Positions 33,964-41,909 of a stretch of DNA of 64,000 nucleotides are shown here, piece by piece (position 1 is the first letter of the stretch; the number at the start of each line of letters is the position of its first letter). The DNA is from an uncultured Aquimonas sp. Lineage in GTDB: Bacteria > Pseudomonadota > Gammaproteobacteria > Xanthomonadales > Xanthomonadaceae. The notes beneath the pieces are model-generated. The model searched no databases. It was not told the DNA's origin and saw nothing but the letters and a program-made list of their open reading frames with translations. A program made the translations under genes and the position numbers. Where the stretch lies: contig NZ_CALART010000067.1 of the NCBI RefSeq assembly GCF_937888285.1, positions 1 to 64,000 on the forward strand. Direction: 5' to 3'.

Positions 33964-34128
33964 GGGCGCGGAGTATAGCGGCGGGCCGTTTGCACCCCCT
34001 TCGACGACTGCAGTTCCTCTCGATCGAAGGGATTGAGAACTCATCCTGATGTCCTACGCAGTCGCCTTCCTACGTAGCCGACAGTCGTGGCTCCCAGCCG
34101 CTCACCCTGCCAAGCACAGAGGTATCCG

Positions 34129-35886
34129 ATGCATCGCACGACCGCCCGTAGCCTCGCCGGCCTGCTGATCAGCCTGGCTTCTGCCGCCAGCGCCAATGAA
34201 GCCACCCTGGTGGTGCTCGATGCCTCGGGCTCGATGTGGGGCCAGATCGAGGGCAGGGCCAAGCTCGAGATCGCCCGCGAGACGCTTGCCGACGCGCTGG
34301 CCGCGCTGCCGGCCACGACCGAGATCGGCCTCATGGCCTACGGCCACCGGCGCCGCGGCGACTGTGGCGATATCGAGCTGGTGGTTCCGCCCTCCGCTGG
34401 CAGCACCGACGCCATCAACGCCGCCGTGAGGGACATGAAGTTCCAGGGCATGACCCCGCTGACCGAATCGGTGCGCCGTGCGGCGGTGGCGCTTCGTCAC
34501 ACGGAGCGTGCGGCGCGCGTGGTGCTGATTACCGATGGCGTAGAGACCTGCGATGCCGACCCCTGCGCCTTGGGCGAGGAACTGGCGGCCAGCGGCGTCG
34601 ACTTCACCGCGCATGTGGTCGGTTTCGGCCTCAGTGAGCAGGAAGGTCGCCAGGTGGCCTGCCTCGCCGAGCGCACGGGCGGCCGCTACCTGCAGGCCAA
34701 TGACGTGGCCGCGCTGCAGGCAGCCCTGCAGCAGGCGATGGTGGAAGCCCCGCTGCCACCGCCCATGCCGATTCCGGAAGCCTCGCTGCAGGCGCCCGCG
34801 CAGGTGGCCATCGCCAGCACGATCGAGGTCGGCTGGCAGGGGCCGGGCGATGCACGTGATGACCTCCAGCTGTTCGATCCGCGCGCCGCCGAGGGCACCG
34901 GTCGCGTGCTGCGCAGCCAGCGCCTCAATCAGGACCGCGGCTTCGATGGGCGCAGTGCGCGGCTGGTGATGGCGGCCGAGCCCGGCCACTACGAACTGCG
35001 CTACTGGCACGGTGAGCTGCAGCGCGTGCTGGCGCGGCAGCCGATCGAACTGGTCGCCGCCGAGGTCAGCCTGGACGCACCCGCGCAGGTGTCGATCGGC
35101 GCGACCTTTGTGGTCCGCTGGCAGGGGCCGGGCGCCGTGCGTGACGACGTGCAGCTGGTGGCTGCTGGTGCGGCTGCCGGCGGCGAGGTCATCCGCCGCC
35201 AGCGCCTGAACCAGGACCGCGGCTTCGAGCGCCGCGAGGCCAGCCTGCAGGCACCGACCGAGCCCGGTGCCTATCTGCTGCGCTACTTCAACGGCGAGAA
35301 CGGCGAGGTGCTGGCCGAGCGTGCGATCGCGGTGGTGGCGGCCGAGGTCAGTCTGGAGGCGCCCGATGAAGTCGACATGGGGCGGCCCTTCACCGTTCGC
35401 TGGCAGGGGCCGGGTGCCGTGCGCGACGACCTGCAGATCATCGCCGCCGGCGACGCCCGGGTGATCCGCCGCCAGCGTCTCAACCAGGACCGCGGCTTTG
35501 ATCGCCGGGAGGTCAGCATCACCGCCCCGATCACGCCCGGCAGCTACAGCCTGCGCTACTTCAGCGGCACCGACGATCGCGTGCTGGTCGAGCGCGTATT
35601 CACCGTGCGAGCCATTCCGGTGAGTCTGGACGCCCCGGCCAGCGTGCCGGCCGGACAGCGCTTCACCCTGCGCTGGCAGGGGCCGGGGGCGGTGCGTGAC
35701 GACGTGCAGATCCTCGAAGCCGGTGGCGACACCGTTGTGCGTCGCCAGCGTCTGAATCAGGACCGCGGCTTCGCCAGCAACGAGGTCAGTCTGGTGGCGC
35801 CGGAGCAGCCCGGGAACTACCGCCTGCGCTACTGGAACGGCGAGTCCGACACTGGCCTGGTGGAACGACCGCTGCGGGTGGAGTAG
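34129..35886 (+). CDS. exported VWA-domain protein with four tandem repeats
   Basis: The 585-residue protein has a signal peptide (residues 1-22), a von Willebrand A domain (about 26-205) with an intact MIDAS (DASGS at 31-35, the T of GMTPLTES near 109, TDG at 135-137), and four tandem repeats of 91-95 residues at 218-312, 313-406, 407-497 and 498-585. Each repeat contains W-Q-G-P-G and RLNQDRGF; repeats 2-4 also share AVRDD. VWA domains bind protein ligands through a metal ion; the repeats are probably beta-sandwich modules. It should act in the periplasm or outside. The start at 34129 fits the signal peptide. Confidence 0.88.
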   Translation: MHRTTARSLAGLLISLASAASANEATLVVLDASGSMWGQIEGRAKLEIARETLADALAALPATTEIGLMAYGHRRRGDCGDIELVVPPSAGSTDAINAAVRDMKFQGMTPLTESVRRAAVALRHTERAARVVLITDGVETCDADPCALGEELAASGVDFTAHVVGFGLSEQEGRQVACLAERTGGRYLQANDVAALQAALQQAMVEAPLPPPMPIPEASLQAPAQVAIASTIEVGWQGPGDARDDLQLFDPRAAEGTGRVLRSQRLNQDRGFDGRSARLVMAAEPGHYELRYWHGELQRVLARQPIELVAAEVSLDAPAQVSIGATFVVRWQGPGAVRDDVQLVAAGAAAGGEVIRRQRLNQDRGFERREASLQAPTEPGAYLLRYFNGENGEVLAERAIAVVAAEVSLEAPDEVDMGRPFTVRWQGPGAVRDDLQIIAAGDARVIRRQRLNQDRGFDRREVSITAPITPGSYSLRYFSGTDDRVLVERVFTVRAIPVSLDAPASVPAGQRFTLRWQGPGAVRDDVQILEAGGDTVVRRQRLNQDRGFASNEVSLVAPEQPGNYRLRYWNGESDTGLVERPLRVE

Positions 35887-35956
35887 GGCGCGGCGCCTGC
35901 CGGCCTTCAGTCTCCGCGCGCTACCCTATGCGGCCGTTCGCCTGAGCGCTGCCCGC

Positions 35957-36955
35957 GTGCCCGCCGACTTCGCCGCCAGCTTCCGCCTGTCCGTCGCCCC
36001 GATGATGGACTGGACCGACCGCCACTGCCGCGTGTTCCACCGCGCGCTGGCGCCGCATGCGCGCCTGTACACCGAGATGGTGCACGCGCAGGCGGTCATC
36101 CACGGCGATCGCGAGCGCCTGCTGGGATTCGATGCGGTCGAGCACCCGCTGGCGCTGCAGCTGGGCGGCAGTGAGCCGGAACTGCTGGCGCAGGCCGCGC
36201 GCATCGGTGCCGACTGGGGCTATGACGAGATCAACCTGAATGTCGGCTGCCCCTCGGACCGCGTGCAGGCCGGCCGTTTCGGCGCCTGTCTGATGCTGGA
36301 GCCGCAGCGTGTGGCCGACTGCTTCGCCGCCATGCGGGCCGCGGTGGCGGTGCCGGTGACGATCAAGTGCCGCATCGGCGTCGACGACCAGGACGAGGCC
36401 GACAGCCTGTTCGGCTTCGTCGAAACGCTGGCCGCCGCCGGCTGCCGCAGTTTCATCGTGCATGCCCGCAAGGCCTGGCTGCAGGGCCTGTCGCCGAAGC
36501 AGAACCGCGAGGTTCCGCCGCTGAACTACCCGCTGGTGCATCGGCTCAAGCGCGAGCGGCCGGAACTGCAGGTTGCGATCAATGGCGGCATCGCCAGCGA
36601 GGTCGCGGTGCAGGAGCAGCTCGCCCACGTCGATGGCGTGATGATCGGTCGCGCCGCCTATCACGACCCCTACCTGCTGCATCGCCTCGATCGGGCACTG
36701 TTCGCGCACGAGGCGCCGCTGCAGACGCGCGAGGAACTGCTGCGTTCGCTGCAGCCGCACGTGCGCGAGCTTCGGGCGCGCGGCGTGATGCTCAAGCACT
36801 TCAGCCGCCACATCCTCGGCCTGTTCGCGGGCCAGCCTGGCGGCCGCCAGTTCCGCCAGATCCTGAGCACCGAGGCGCATCGCCCCGAGGCCGGCTGGGA
36901 GCTGATCGAGCGCGCGCTCGCGGCGGTCGAGCGGCAGCAGGTGCGCGCGGCATGA
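35957..36955 (+). CDS. dusA: tRNA-dihydrouridine(20/20a) synthase DusA
   Basis: The 332-residue flavoenzyme reduces uridines 20 and 20a in the D-loop of tRNAs with NADPH. VAPMMDWTDRHCR is the FMN-site start, INLNVGCPSDRVQAGRFGACLM holds the catalytic Cys, and the FIVHARKAWLQGLSPKQNRE stretch is diagnostic of the DusA subfamily. The start is GTG at 35957. TACCCT at 35922-35927 may be the -10. The CtlX-like gene overlaps the stop by 4 bp (ATGA), so the two are coupled. Confidence 0.96.
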   Translation: MPADFAASFRLSVAPMMDWTDRHCRVFHRALAPHARLYTEMVHAQAVIHGDRERLLGFDAVEHPLALQLGGSEPELLAQAARIGADWGYDEINLNVGCPSDRVQAGRFGACLMLEPQRVADCFAAMRAAVAVPVTIKCRIGVDDQDEADSLFGFVETLAAAGCRSFIVHARKAWLQGLSPKQNREVPPLNYPLVHRLKRERPELQVAINGGIASEVAVQEQLAHVDGVMIGRAAYHDPYLLHRLDRALFAHEAPLQTREELLRSLQPHVRELRARGVMLKHFSRHILGLFAGQPGGRQFRQILSTEAHRPEAGWELIERALAAVERQQVRAA

Positions 36956-37854
36956 GCGTCTCCGAGGGTTTCGACGCCATGGCCGCGCGCGCGCTTGCCG
37001 CGGATCGCCCGCCCTGCGCGCGGGCGGCCTTTCTGGTGTCTCCGGCGGGCGCCGAACTGGCGGCGCAGTCGGCCAGCGACAACGCCTACATGGACCTCAA
37101 GCAGGTCTTCCGCACCGACCGTGCGCGCGCCCAGCACCAGGCCCTGCAGCGGGCGCTCGCAAGCGAGCTGCCGGTGCTCAGCTTCGCCGGTGATCCGGAG
37201 GCGCCGGACGGCATGTTTCCAAACAATGTGTTCGCCACCGCGCCGGGCCGCCTGATCCTGGGCCGCATGCGCCACCCGGTGCGCCAGCGCGAGGCCGAGC
37301 GGCCGGACATCCGTGCCTTCTTCACCGGGTTGCTGGGCTATGCCGAGCTTGACCTGCGCGATGGCGAGGTCGGCGAGCTGACCGGCTCGCTGGTGATCGA
37401 CCGCGCCCGCGGTATCGGCTACGCCGGCCTGGGCGAGCGCTGCACGCCCGCGGCTGCGCAGTCGATGGTCCAAGCATTCGGGCTGCGCGCGCTGCTGTGC
37501 GCGGATCTGGCCGCAGGCGAGTACCACACCAATGTCGTGCTGTCGGTGCTGGCTGGGCGCATGGTGGTGATCTGTGCGGACGGCTTCGCGGATCCCTCCG
37601 CTGCGGAAGCCATCGCGGCGGTGTATGCGCCGCATGTGCTGTGGCTCGAACCCGCGCAGAAGAATGCCTTCGCGGCCAACTGCATCAGTCTCGCCAGCGA
37701 CTCGGTGTGGATGAGCGCGCGCGCCGCCTGCAGCCTGCGGCCGGACCAGCGCCTGCAGCTGGAGCGCGCCGGCTTCGCATTGCGAAGCGTCGAACTGGAC
37801 GAGATCGAGAAGGCCGGCGGCAGCCTGCGCTGCTGCGTGGCGGAAATCTTCTGA
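36952..37854 (+). CDS. CtlX-like amidinotransferase/guanidine hydrolase-family protein
   Basis: The 300-residue protein belongs to the arginine-deiminase/amidinotransferase superfamily. The FAGDPEAPDGMFPNNVFAT segment (acidic residue for the guanidine group), GEYHTNVVLSVL (catalytic His) and GGSLRCCVAEIF (catalytic Cys near residue 295) give a full catalytic set. The best family match is CtlX, a citrulline-use hydrolase; an arginine- or dimethylarginine-type substrate is also possible. It overlaps dusA by ATGA. The pairing with a tRNA enzyme looks like shared transcription rather than pathway logic. Confidence 0.8.
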   Translation: MSVSEGFDAMAARALAADRPPCARAAFLVSPAGAELAAQSASDNAYMDLKQVFRTDRARAQHQALQRALASELPVLSFAGDPEAPDGMFPNNVFATAPGRLILGRMRHPVRQREAERPDIRAFFTGLLGYAELDLRDGEVGELTGSLVIDRARGIGYAGLGERCTPAAAQSMVQAFGLRALLCADLAAGEYHTNVVLSVLAGRMVVICADGFADPSAAEAIAAVYAPHVLWLEPAQKNAFAANCISLASDSVWMSARAACSLRPDQRLQLERAGFALRSVELDEIEKAGGSLRCCVAEIF

Positions 37855-37962
37855 ATGCAAGCCCTGGATGCTTGGCCGACTTCAGTACGGATTCACCCCC
37901 TGCTGGCGAGACTGCCAGCCACTTCCCCGCCCGCCGTCGCAGTGGTCTAAGATCGCGCTCCC

Positions 37963-38274
37963 ATGTCATTCCCCCGTCTGCCCACGCTGCTGATCTGCCT
38001 GCTGCTGCCGGTGCCGAAAGCACTGGCGTCGGATACGGCAGACCGCGCGCCGGAACCGCCGCCCTCCGAGCTGCGTGATTCCGTGCGTCGCGTCGAGCGA
38101 GAGACCGGTGGACGTGTGCTGCGCGTCGAGCCGGTTCGGCGCGGTGGGCAGGACACCTATCGCATGAAGGTGCTGACCCCCGAGGGGCGTGTCCGCGTGA
38201 TGCAGGACAGCTACCGCGATGATCGCCGGCGCGGCAGCCGCTCGGAGCCGCCGGGTGGCTACCGCGACGAGTGA
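37963..38274 (+). CDS. exported PepSY-domain protein upstream of phoP
   Basis: The 103-residue protein has a signal peptide (residues 1-22) and a PepSY-like domain at about 38-82 (LRDSVRRVERETGGRVLRVE ... YRMKVLTPEGRVRVM). PepSY proteins bind or inhibit other proteins in the periplasm. It precedes phoP by 90 bp on the same strand; a PepSY gene before phoPQ is common in this group, so it may feed information to the PhoQ sensor domain. TAAGAT at 37948-37953 is a possible -10. Confidence 0.8.
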   Translation: MSFPRLPTLLICLLLPVPKALASDTADRAPEPPPSELRDSVRRVERETGGRVLRVEPVRRGGQDTYRMKVLTPEGRVRVMQDSYRDDRRRGSRSEPPGGYRDE

Positions 38275-38364
38275 GTACGATTGTCGACACGTGGACAATC
38301 CCCGGCCGGGCGCCGCCGGCCCAGACCTTGGCCATACCTGATCCCTGCATGAGGAGTCGATCCG

Positions 38365-39045
38365 ATGCGCATCCTGCTGGTTGAAGACGAAGCGCCGCTG
38401 CGTGAAACCCTCGGTGCCCGCCTGAAGCGCGAGGGCTACGCCGTTGACCTCGCCCAGGACGGCGAGGAGGGGCTCTACCTCGGCCGCGAAGTGCCTTTCG
38501 ATGTTGCGGTCATCGATCTCGGCCTGCCCAAGATGTCCGGCATGGACCTGGTCCGCGCCCTGCGCTCGGAGGGCAAGAAGTTCCCGATCCTGATCCTCAC
38601 CGCGCGATCCAGCTGGCAGGACAAGGTCGAAGGCCTGAAGTCGGGCGCAGACGACTACCTGGTCAAGCCCTTCCACGTCGAAGAGCTGCTGGCGCGCCTG
38701 AACGCGCTGCTGCGACGGGCCGCCGGCTGGAGCAAGCCCTCGCTCGATTGCGGCCCGGTCAAACTCGATCTCGCCGCGCAGACCGTCAGCGTGAATGGCC
38801 AGGGCGTCGAGCTCACCAGCTACGAGTACAAGGTCCTCGAGTACCTGATGCTGCATGCAGGCGAGCTGGTGTCCAAGGCCGACCTCACCGAGCACATCTA
38901 CCAGCAGGATTTTGACCGCGACTCCAATGTACTGGAGGTCTTCATCGGTCGACTGCGCAAGAAACTCGACCCGGACGGCGAGCTGAAGCCCATCGAGACC
39001 GTGCGCGGACGCGGCTATCGCTTCGCGATTCCGCGCGACGAATAG
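38365..39045 (+). CDS. phoP: OmpR-family response regulator PhoP
   Basis: The 226-residue regulator has a receiver domain with D51 as the phosphorylation site (acidic pocket E7-D8, K at about 101) and a winged-helix DNA-binding domain (about 125-223, ending RGRGYRFAIP). It fits PhoP, which with PhoQ responds to low magnesium and to cationic peptides. The adjoining PepSY and PhoQ genes support the assignment over other OmpR-type regulators. Confidence 0.9.
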   Translation: MRILLVEDEAPLRETLGARLKREGYAVDLAQDGEEGLYLGREVPFDVAVIDLGLPKMSGMDLVRALRSEGKKFPILILTARSSWQDKVEGLKSGADDYLVKPFHVEELLARLNALLRRAAGWSKPSLDCGPVKLDLAAQTVSVNGQGVELTSYEYKVLEYLMLHAGELVSKADLTEHIYQQDFDRDSNVLEVFIGRLRKKLDPDGELKPIETVRGRGYRFAIPRDE

Positions 39046-39115
39046 TCGCGATGTCGGGTTCACTCCGCCAAGCCCGGCGCACTGCGCCGGGTTTCGCGTT
39101 TGCGCAGGGTCGGCG

Positions 39116-40519
39116 GTGAGCGCCGCTGTGGATCCCCCCGCGGGGCGTGGGGTGCTGTCCCTGCAGGGGCGCCAGCTGCTGGCCGCCGCACTTGGCCTCG
39201 TGGCCTTCCTGAGCCTTACCGGGTTCGCCCTGGACCGCGCCTTCTCGGAGGCCGCAGTCTCGAACCTGCGCGAGCGCCTGCAGACCTATGCACATGCCTA
39301 CCTGGCTGGCGCGGACCTTGCCCGCGGCGGCGAGCTGATCATCCCCGAGGTGCCTCCGGAACCGCGCTTTCTCACCGGTGGCTCGGGCCTGTATGCGGCC
39401 GTGCGCTCCGACAGCTTCACCTGGGAGTCGCCTTCGGCGATCTCGCGAAAGGTGCCTTCAGAGATGGATCTCGCGATGGGCGAGGTGCGCTTCGAGGGGC
39501 CCATCGACAGCGACGAGGGGCCGGTGTACCGACTGGGTCTGGGCGTGGCCTGGACCAGCGAAGCGGACGAAGACGTGGATTTCTCCATCGTCATCGTCGA
39601 GACGGCCGAGGCCGTGGATGCACAGGTGGCAGTGTTCCGCCGCACGCTGTGGGCCTACCTCGGTGCTGCGGCCGCCCTGCTGCTGGCGGTACAGATCCTG
39701 ATCTCGCGCTGGAGTCTGCAGCCGCTGCGTGCGGTGGTCGTAGAACTCGCCGAGGTCGAGCGCGGCAAGCGCGAGCGCCTGCGCGGCGGCTATCCGCGCG
39801 AGCTGGCCTTGCTCACCAACAACATCAACGAGCTGATCGACAGCGAGCGCGAGCACCTGATGCGCTACCGCAATACGCTCGGCGATCTCGCCCACAGCCT
39901 GAAGACGCCGCTCGCCGTCCTGCGAACGCGGATCGAGGACGGCAGCGCCGACGACATCGACGGCCTGCGCGAGGACGTGCGCTCGCAGGTGGCGCGGATG
40001 GACGGCATCGTCGCCTATCAGCTCGCGCGCGCTGCGACCACGGGGCACCAGGTCTTCGCCGCGCCGATCGCCATTGATCCGCACGTCGAATCGCTGGTGC
40101 AGAGCCTGGAGAAGGTCTACGCCCGCAAGAACGTCCTCTGCGAGTTCGATCTGGATCCGACCGCGCGCTTCTACGGCGAGCTCGGCGATCTGCTGGAGCT
40201 GCTCGGAAACCTGCTGGAGAACGCCTTCAAATGGGCCAACCACCGGGTGCTGCTGAGCACGCAGACCTTGACGGTTGCGCCACAGCGGCGCGCGGGCCTG
40301 CTGATCTCGGTCGAGGACGATGGCCCCGGTATCCCGCCCGAAAAGGTCGAGCACCTGCTGCAGCGCGGCGTGCGCGGCGACGAGCGCGTGCAGGGGCACG
40401 GCATCGGGCTGTCGATCGTGCAAGACATCGTCCGCGCCTATCGCGGCGAGCTGTCGGTCGAGCGCTCCGAGGAGTTGGGGGGCGCGCGCTTCGTGCTGCG
40501 GTTCTCGCCGGCGGGCTGA
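39116..40519 (+). CDS. phoQ: sensor histidine kinase PhoQ
   Basis: The 467-residue kinase has membrane helices at about 20-39 and 178-197 flanking a periplasmic domain rich in Glu and Asp (for example SDEGP, SEADEDVDF), as expected for divalent-cation sensing. The phosphorylated His is H260 in GDLAHSLKTPLAVL, and the ATPase motifs (N box LLENAFKWA, G1 EDDGPGIP, G2 GHGIGLSI) are intact. The start is GTG at 39116, 70 bp after phoP. Its stop shares the TGATCA palindrome with the mtfA stop. Confidence 0.92.
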   Translation: MSAAVDPPAGRGVLSLQGRQLLAAALGLVAFLSLTGFALDRAFSEAAVSNLRERLQTYAHAYLAGADLARGGELIIPEVPPEPRFLTGGSGLYAAVRSDSFTWESPSAISRKVPSEMDLAMGEVRFEGPIDSDEGPVYRLGLGVAWTSEADEDVDFSIVIVETAEAVDAQVAVFRRTLWAYLGAAAALLLAVQILISRWSLQPLRAVVVELAEVERGKRERLRGGYPRELALLTNNINELIDSEREHLMRYRNTLGDLAHSLKTPLAVLRTRIEDGSADDIDGLREDVRSQVARMDGIVAYQLARAATTGHQVFAAPIAIDPHVESLVQSLEKVYARKNVLCEFDLDPTARFYGELGDLLELLGNLLENAFKWANHRVLLSTQTLTVAPQRRAGLLISVEDDGPGIPPEKVEHLLQRGVRGDERVQGHGIGLSIVQDIVRAYRGELSVERSEELGGARFVLRFSPAG

Positions 40520-41293
40520 TCAGCTCGACGCGTCAGCCGCGCCCTGCTCGAATGGCGAGGGGCCGTAGAACTCGCGGAGATGCGCGGCGATCACCGGCAT
40601 CGCGTCGACCAGCAGACCCGGCGAGGCGAAGTGGTACTCGCTGACGACCGCGAAGAACTCCTCCGGAGCGGTCGCCGCGTAGGGATCGATCACGGTCTCG
40701 CGATCCGCCTCCACATCCGCGCACAGCGCGTCGAAGGCGCTTTGGAAATCCCTCGCCCAGGCCCGGTGACGTGCGGCCGGCAGCGGCGGGGTGCCATCCA
40801 GAACGCCATCGCGCAGATCGAGCTTGTGGGCGATCTCGTGGGCGACGACATTGCAGCCTTCGTGCGGGTCCTGCTGGTCGAGCAGCAGATCCTCCCAGGA
40901 CAGGATCAGCGGGCCCTCGCTCCAGGCTTCGCCGGCGAGGTCCTCTTCCCATTCGTGCAGCACGCCGGTGGGTTCGTCCAGCTCGCTGCGGCGCACGCGG
41001 AAAGCCCCAGGGTAGACCACCACCTCACGCCAGCCTCCCAGCCAGTGGCCGCCAAGGTTCAGCACGGGCAGGCAGCACAGGCAGGCGATCAGGGCACGAT
41101 CGCCCTCACTCAGGGCGAGCCCCTGCACGGGCGTGATCGTCTTGCGTTCCAGGAATCGACCGGCCAGGGCGCGCAGCCGCTGTGCGGCCTCGGGCACGAG
41201 CGCGGCAAGGGCCGGGCTTCGCAGGCGCGCCTGCCGCCAGCTGCGTTCTTCAAGGGGTTCGATGCGGCGCCTGCGCCACCAGCGACTCAGCAT
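40520..41293 (-). CDS. mtfA: MtfA-family zinc-dependent peptidase
   Basis: The 257-residue protein matches MtfA (DgsA anti-repressor/peptidase). HEIAHKLD near residue 152 is the zinc motif with its catalytic Glu, and EFFAVVSEYHF supplies a further ligand. In E. coli, MtfA binds the sugar repressor Mlc and also has aminopeptidase activity. It is tail-to-tail with phoQ, with no bases between the two stops. No signal peptide is visible. Confidence 0.92.
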   Translation of the reverse strand: MLSRWWRRRRIEPLEERSWRQARLRSPALAALVPEAAQRLRALAGRFLERKTITPVQGLALSEGDRALIACLCCLPVLNLGGHWLGGWREVVVYPGAFRVRRSELDEPTGVLHEWEEDLAGEAWSEGPLILSWEDLLLDQQDPHEGCNVVAHEIAHKLDLRDGVLDGTPPLPAARHRAWARDFQSAFDALCADVEADRETVIDPYAATAPEEFFAVVSEYHFASPGLLVDAMPVIAAHLREFYGPSPFEQGAADASS

Positions 41294-41343
41294 GGGGCGC
41301 GAGCGTCGTGAGCTTGATCCGCCGGGCGCTGCCCGCGCTGGAC

Positions 41344-41679
41344 TCAGCGCACCATGCCGGGGAGAAAGGCATTCCAGCGCGAGCTGGGCTTGGCGACCGG
41401 CGGCGTCGAGCTGTCACCGCCGCCGACACCGTTGGCACGCTGCACGGGGGCCGCGCCGCCAACGGACTGCAGCCCTGCCGGGGCTTCGGCCGCTTCGACA
41501 ATCACTTCGACAGGTTCGACGCGCGCCCCTGCGCTCGCTTCGTCCGCCGTTGCCTCCGCACGGGTGTTCTCGCAGGCAGACTCGACGCTGTCCATCGGCA
41601 GTACCTCGACTGCCGCGGCGGAGGAGCAAGCCAGCAGCCACAACAAAGCGACGCTCAGGATCGTGCGGATCTGGGACAT
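41344..41679 (-). CDS. small exported protein of unknown function
   Basis: The 111-residue product starts with a signal peptide (MSQIRTILSVALLWLLACSS). Cleavage after AAA or lipidation at C19 (LLAC) are both possible. The mature part is Ala/Glu/Val-rich and ends in a Pro/Ser-rich tail, with no recognised domain. AAGGA stands 6 bp before the ATG at 41679, which decides this start over the one two codons upstream. It follows mtfA in reverse order on the same strand and diverges from the FakA-FakB gene. Confidence 0.6.
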   Translation of the reverse strand: MSQIRTILSVALLWLLACSSAAAVEVLPMDSVESACENTRAEATADEASAGARVEPVEVIVEAAEAPAGLQSVGGAAPVQRANGVGGGDSSTPPVAKPSSRWNAFLPGMVR

Positions 41680-41909
41680 GACCATTCCTTGGGGCAGGTG
41701 CTGCCGAGGCGGCTTCCGTCAGGGATGCAGGCTGGGGTGTTCCGGCTGTCGGAACCCATGGCGCTGGCAGCGAAGCACGGACGTATCAGCCCCGGAGTGT
41801 AGCGCGAGCGCGTCCAGAGAAAGTGAGGAAATGTCAACCGGTGTCCGGGGGCTGTCTGTCTGTCGCAACGCAGCGTGACCGCCTCGGAGGCTCTGGCATT
41901 CTCCGCCGC

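Noticed and set aside
34052..34074. Two TCCTACG words 16 bp apart between the NrtR-like and VWA genes
   Set aside because: Could be an operator, but short direct words at this spacing are easily found by chance and match no NrtR site that I know.
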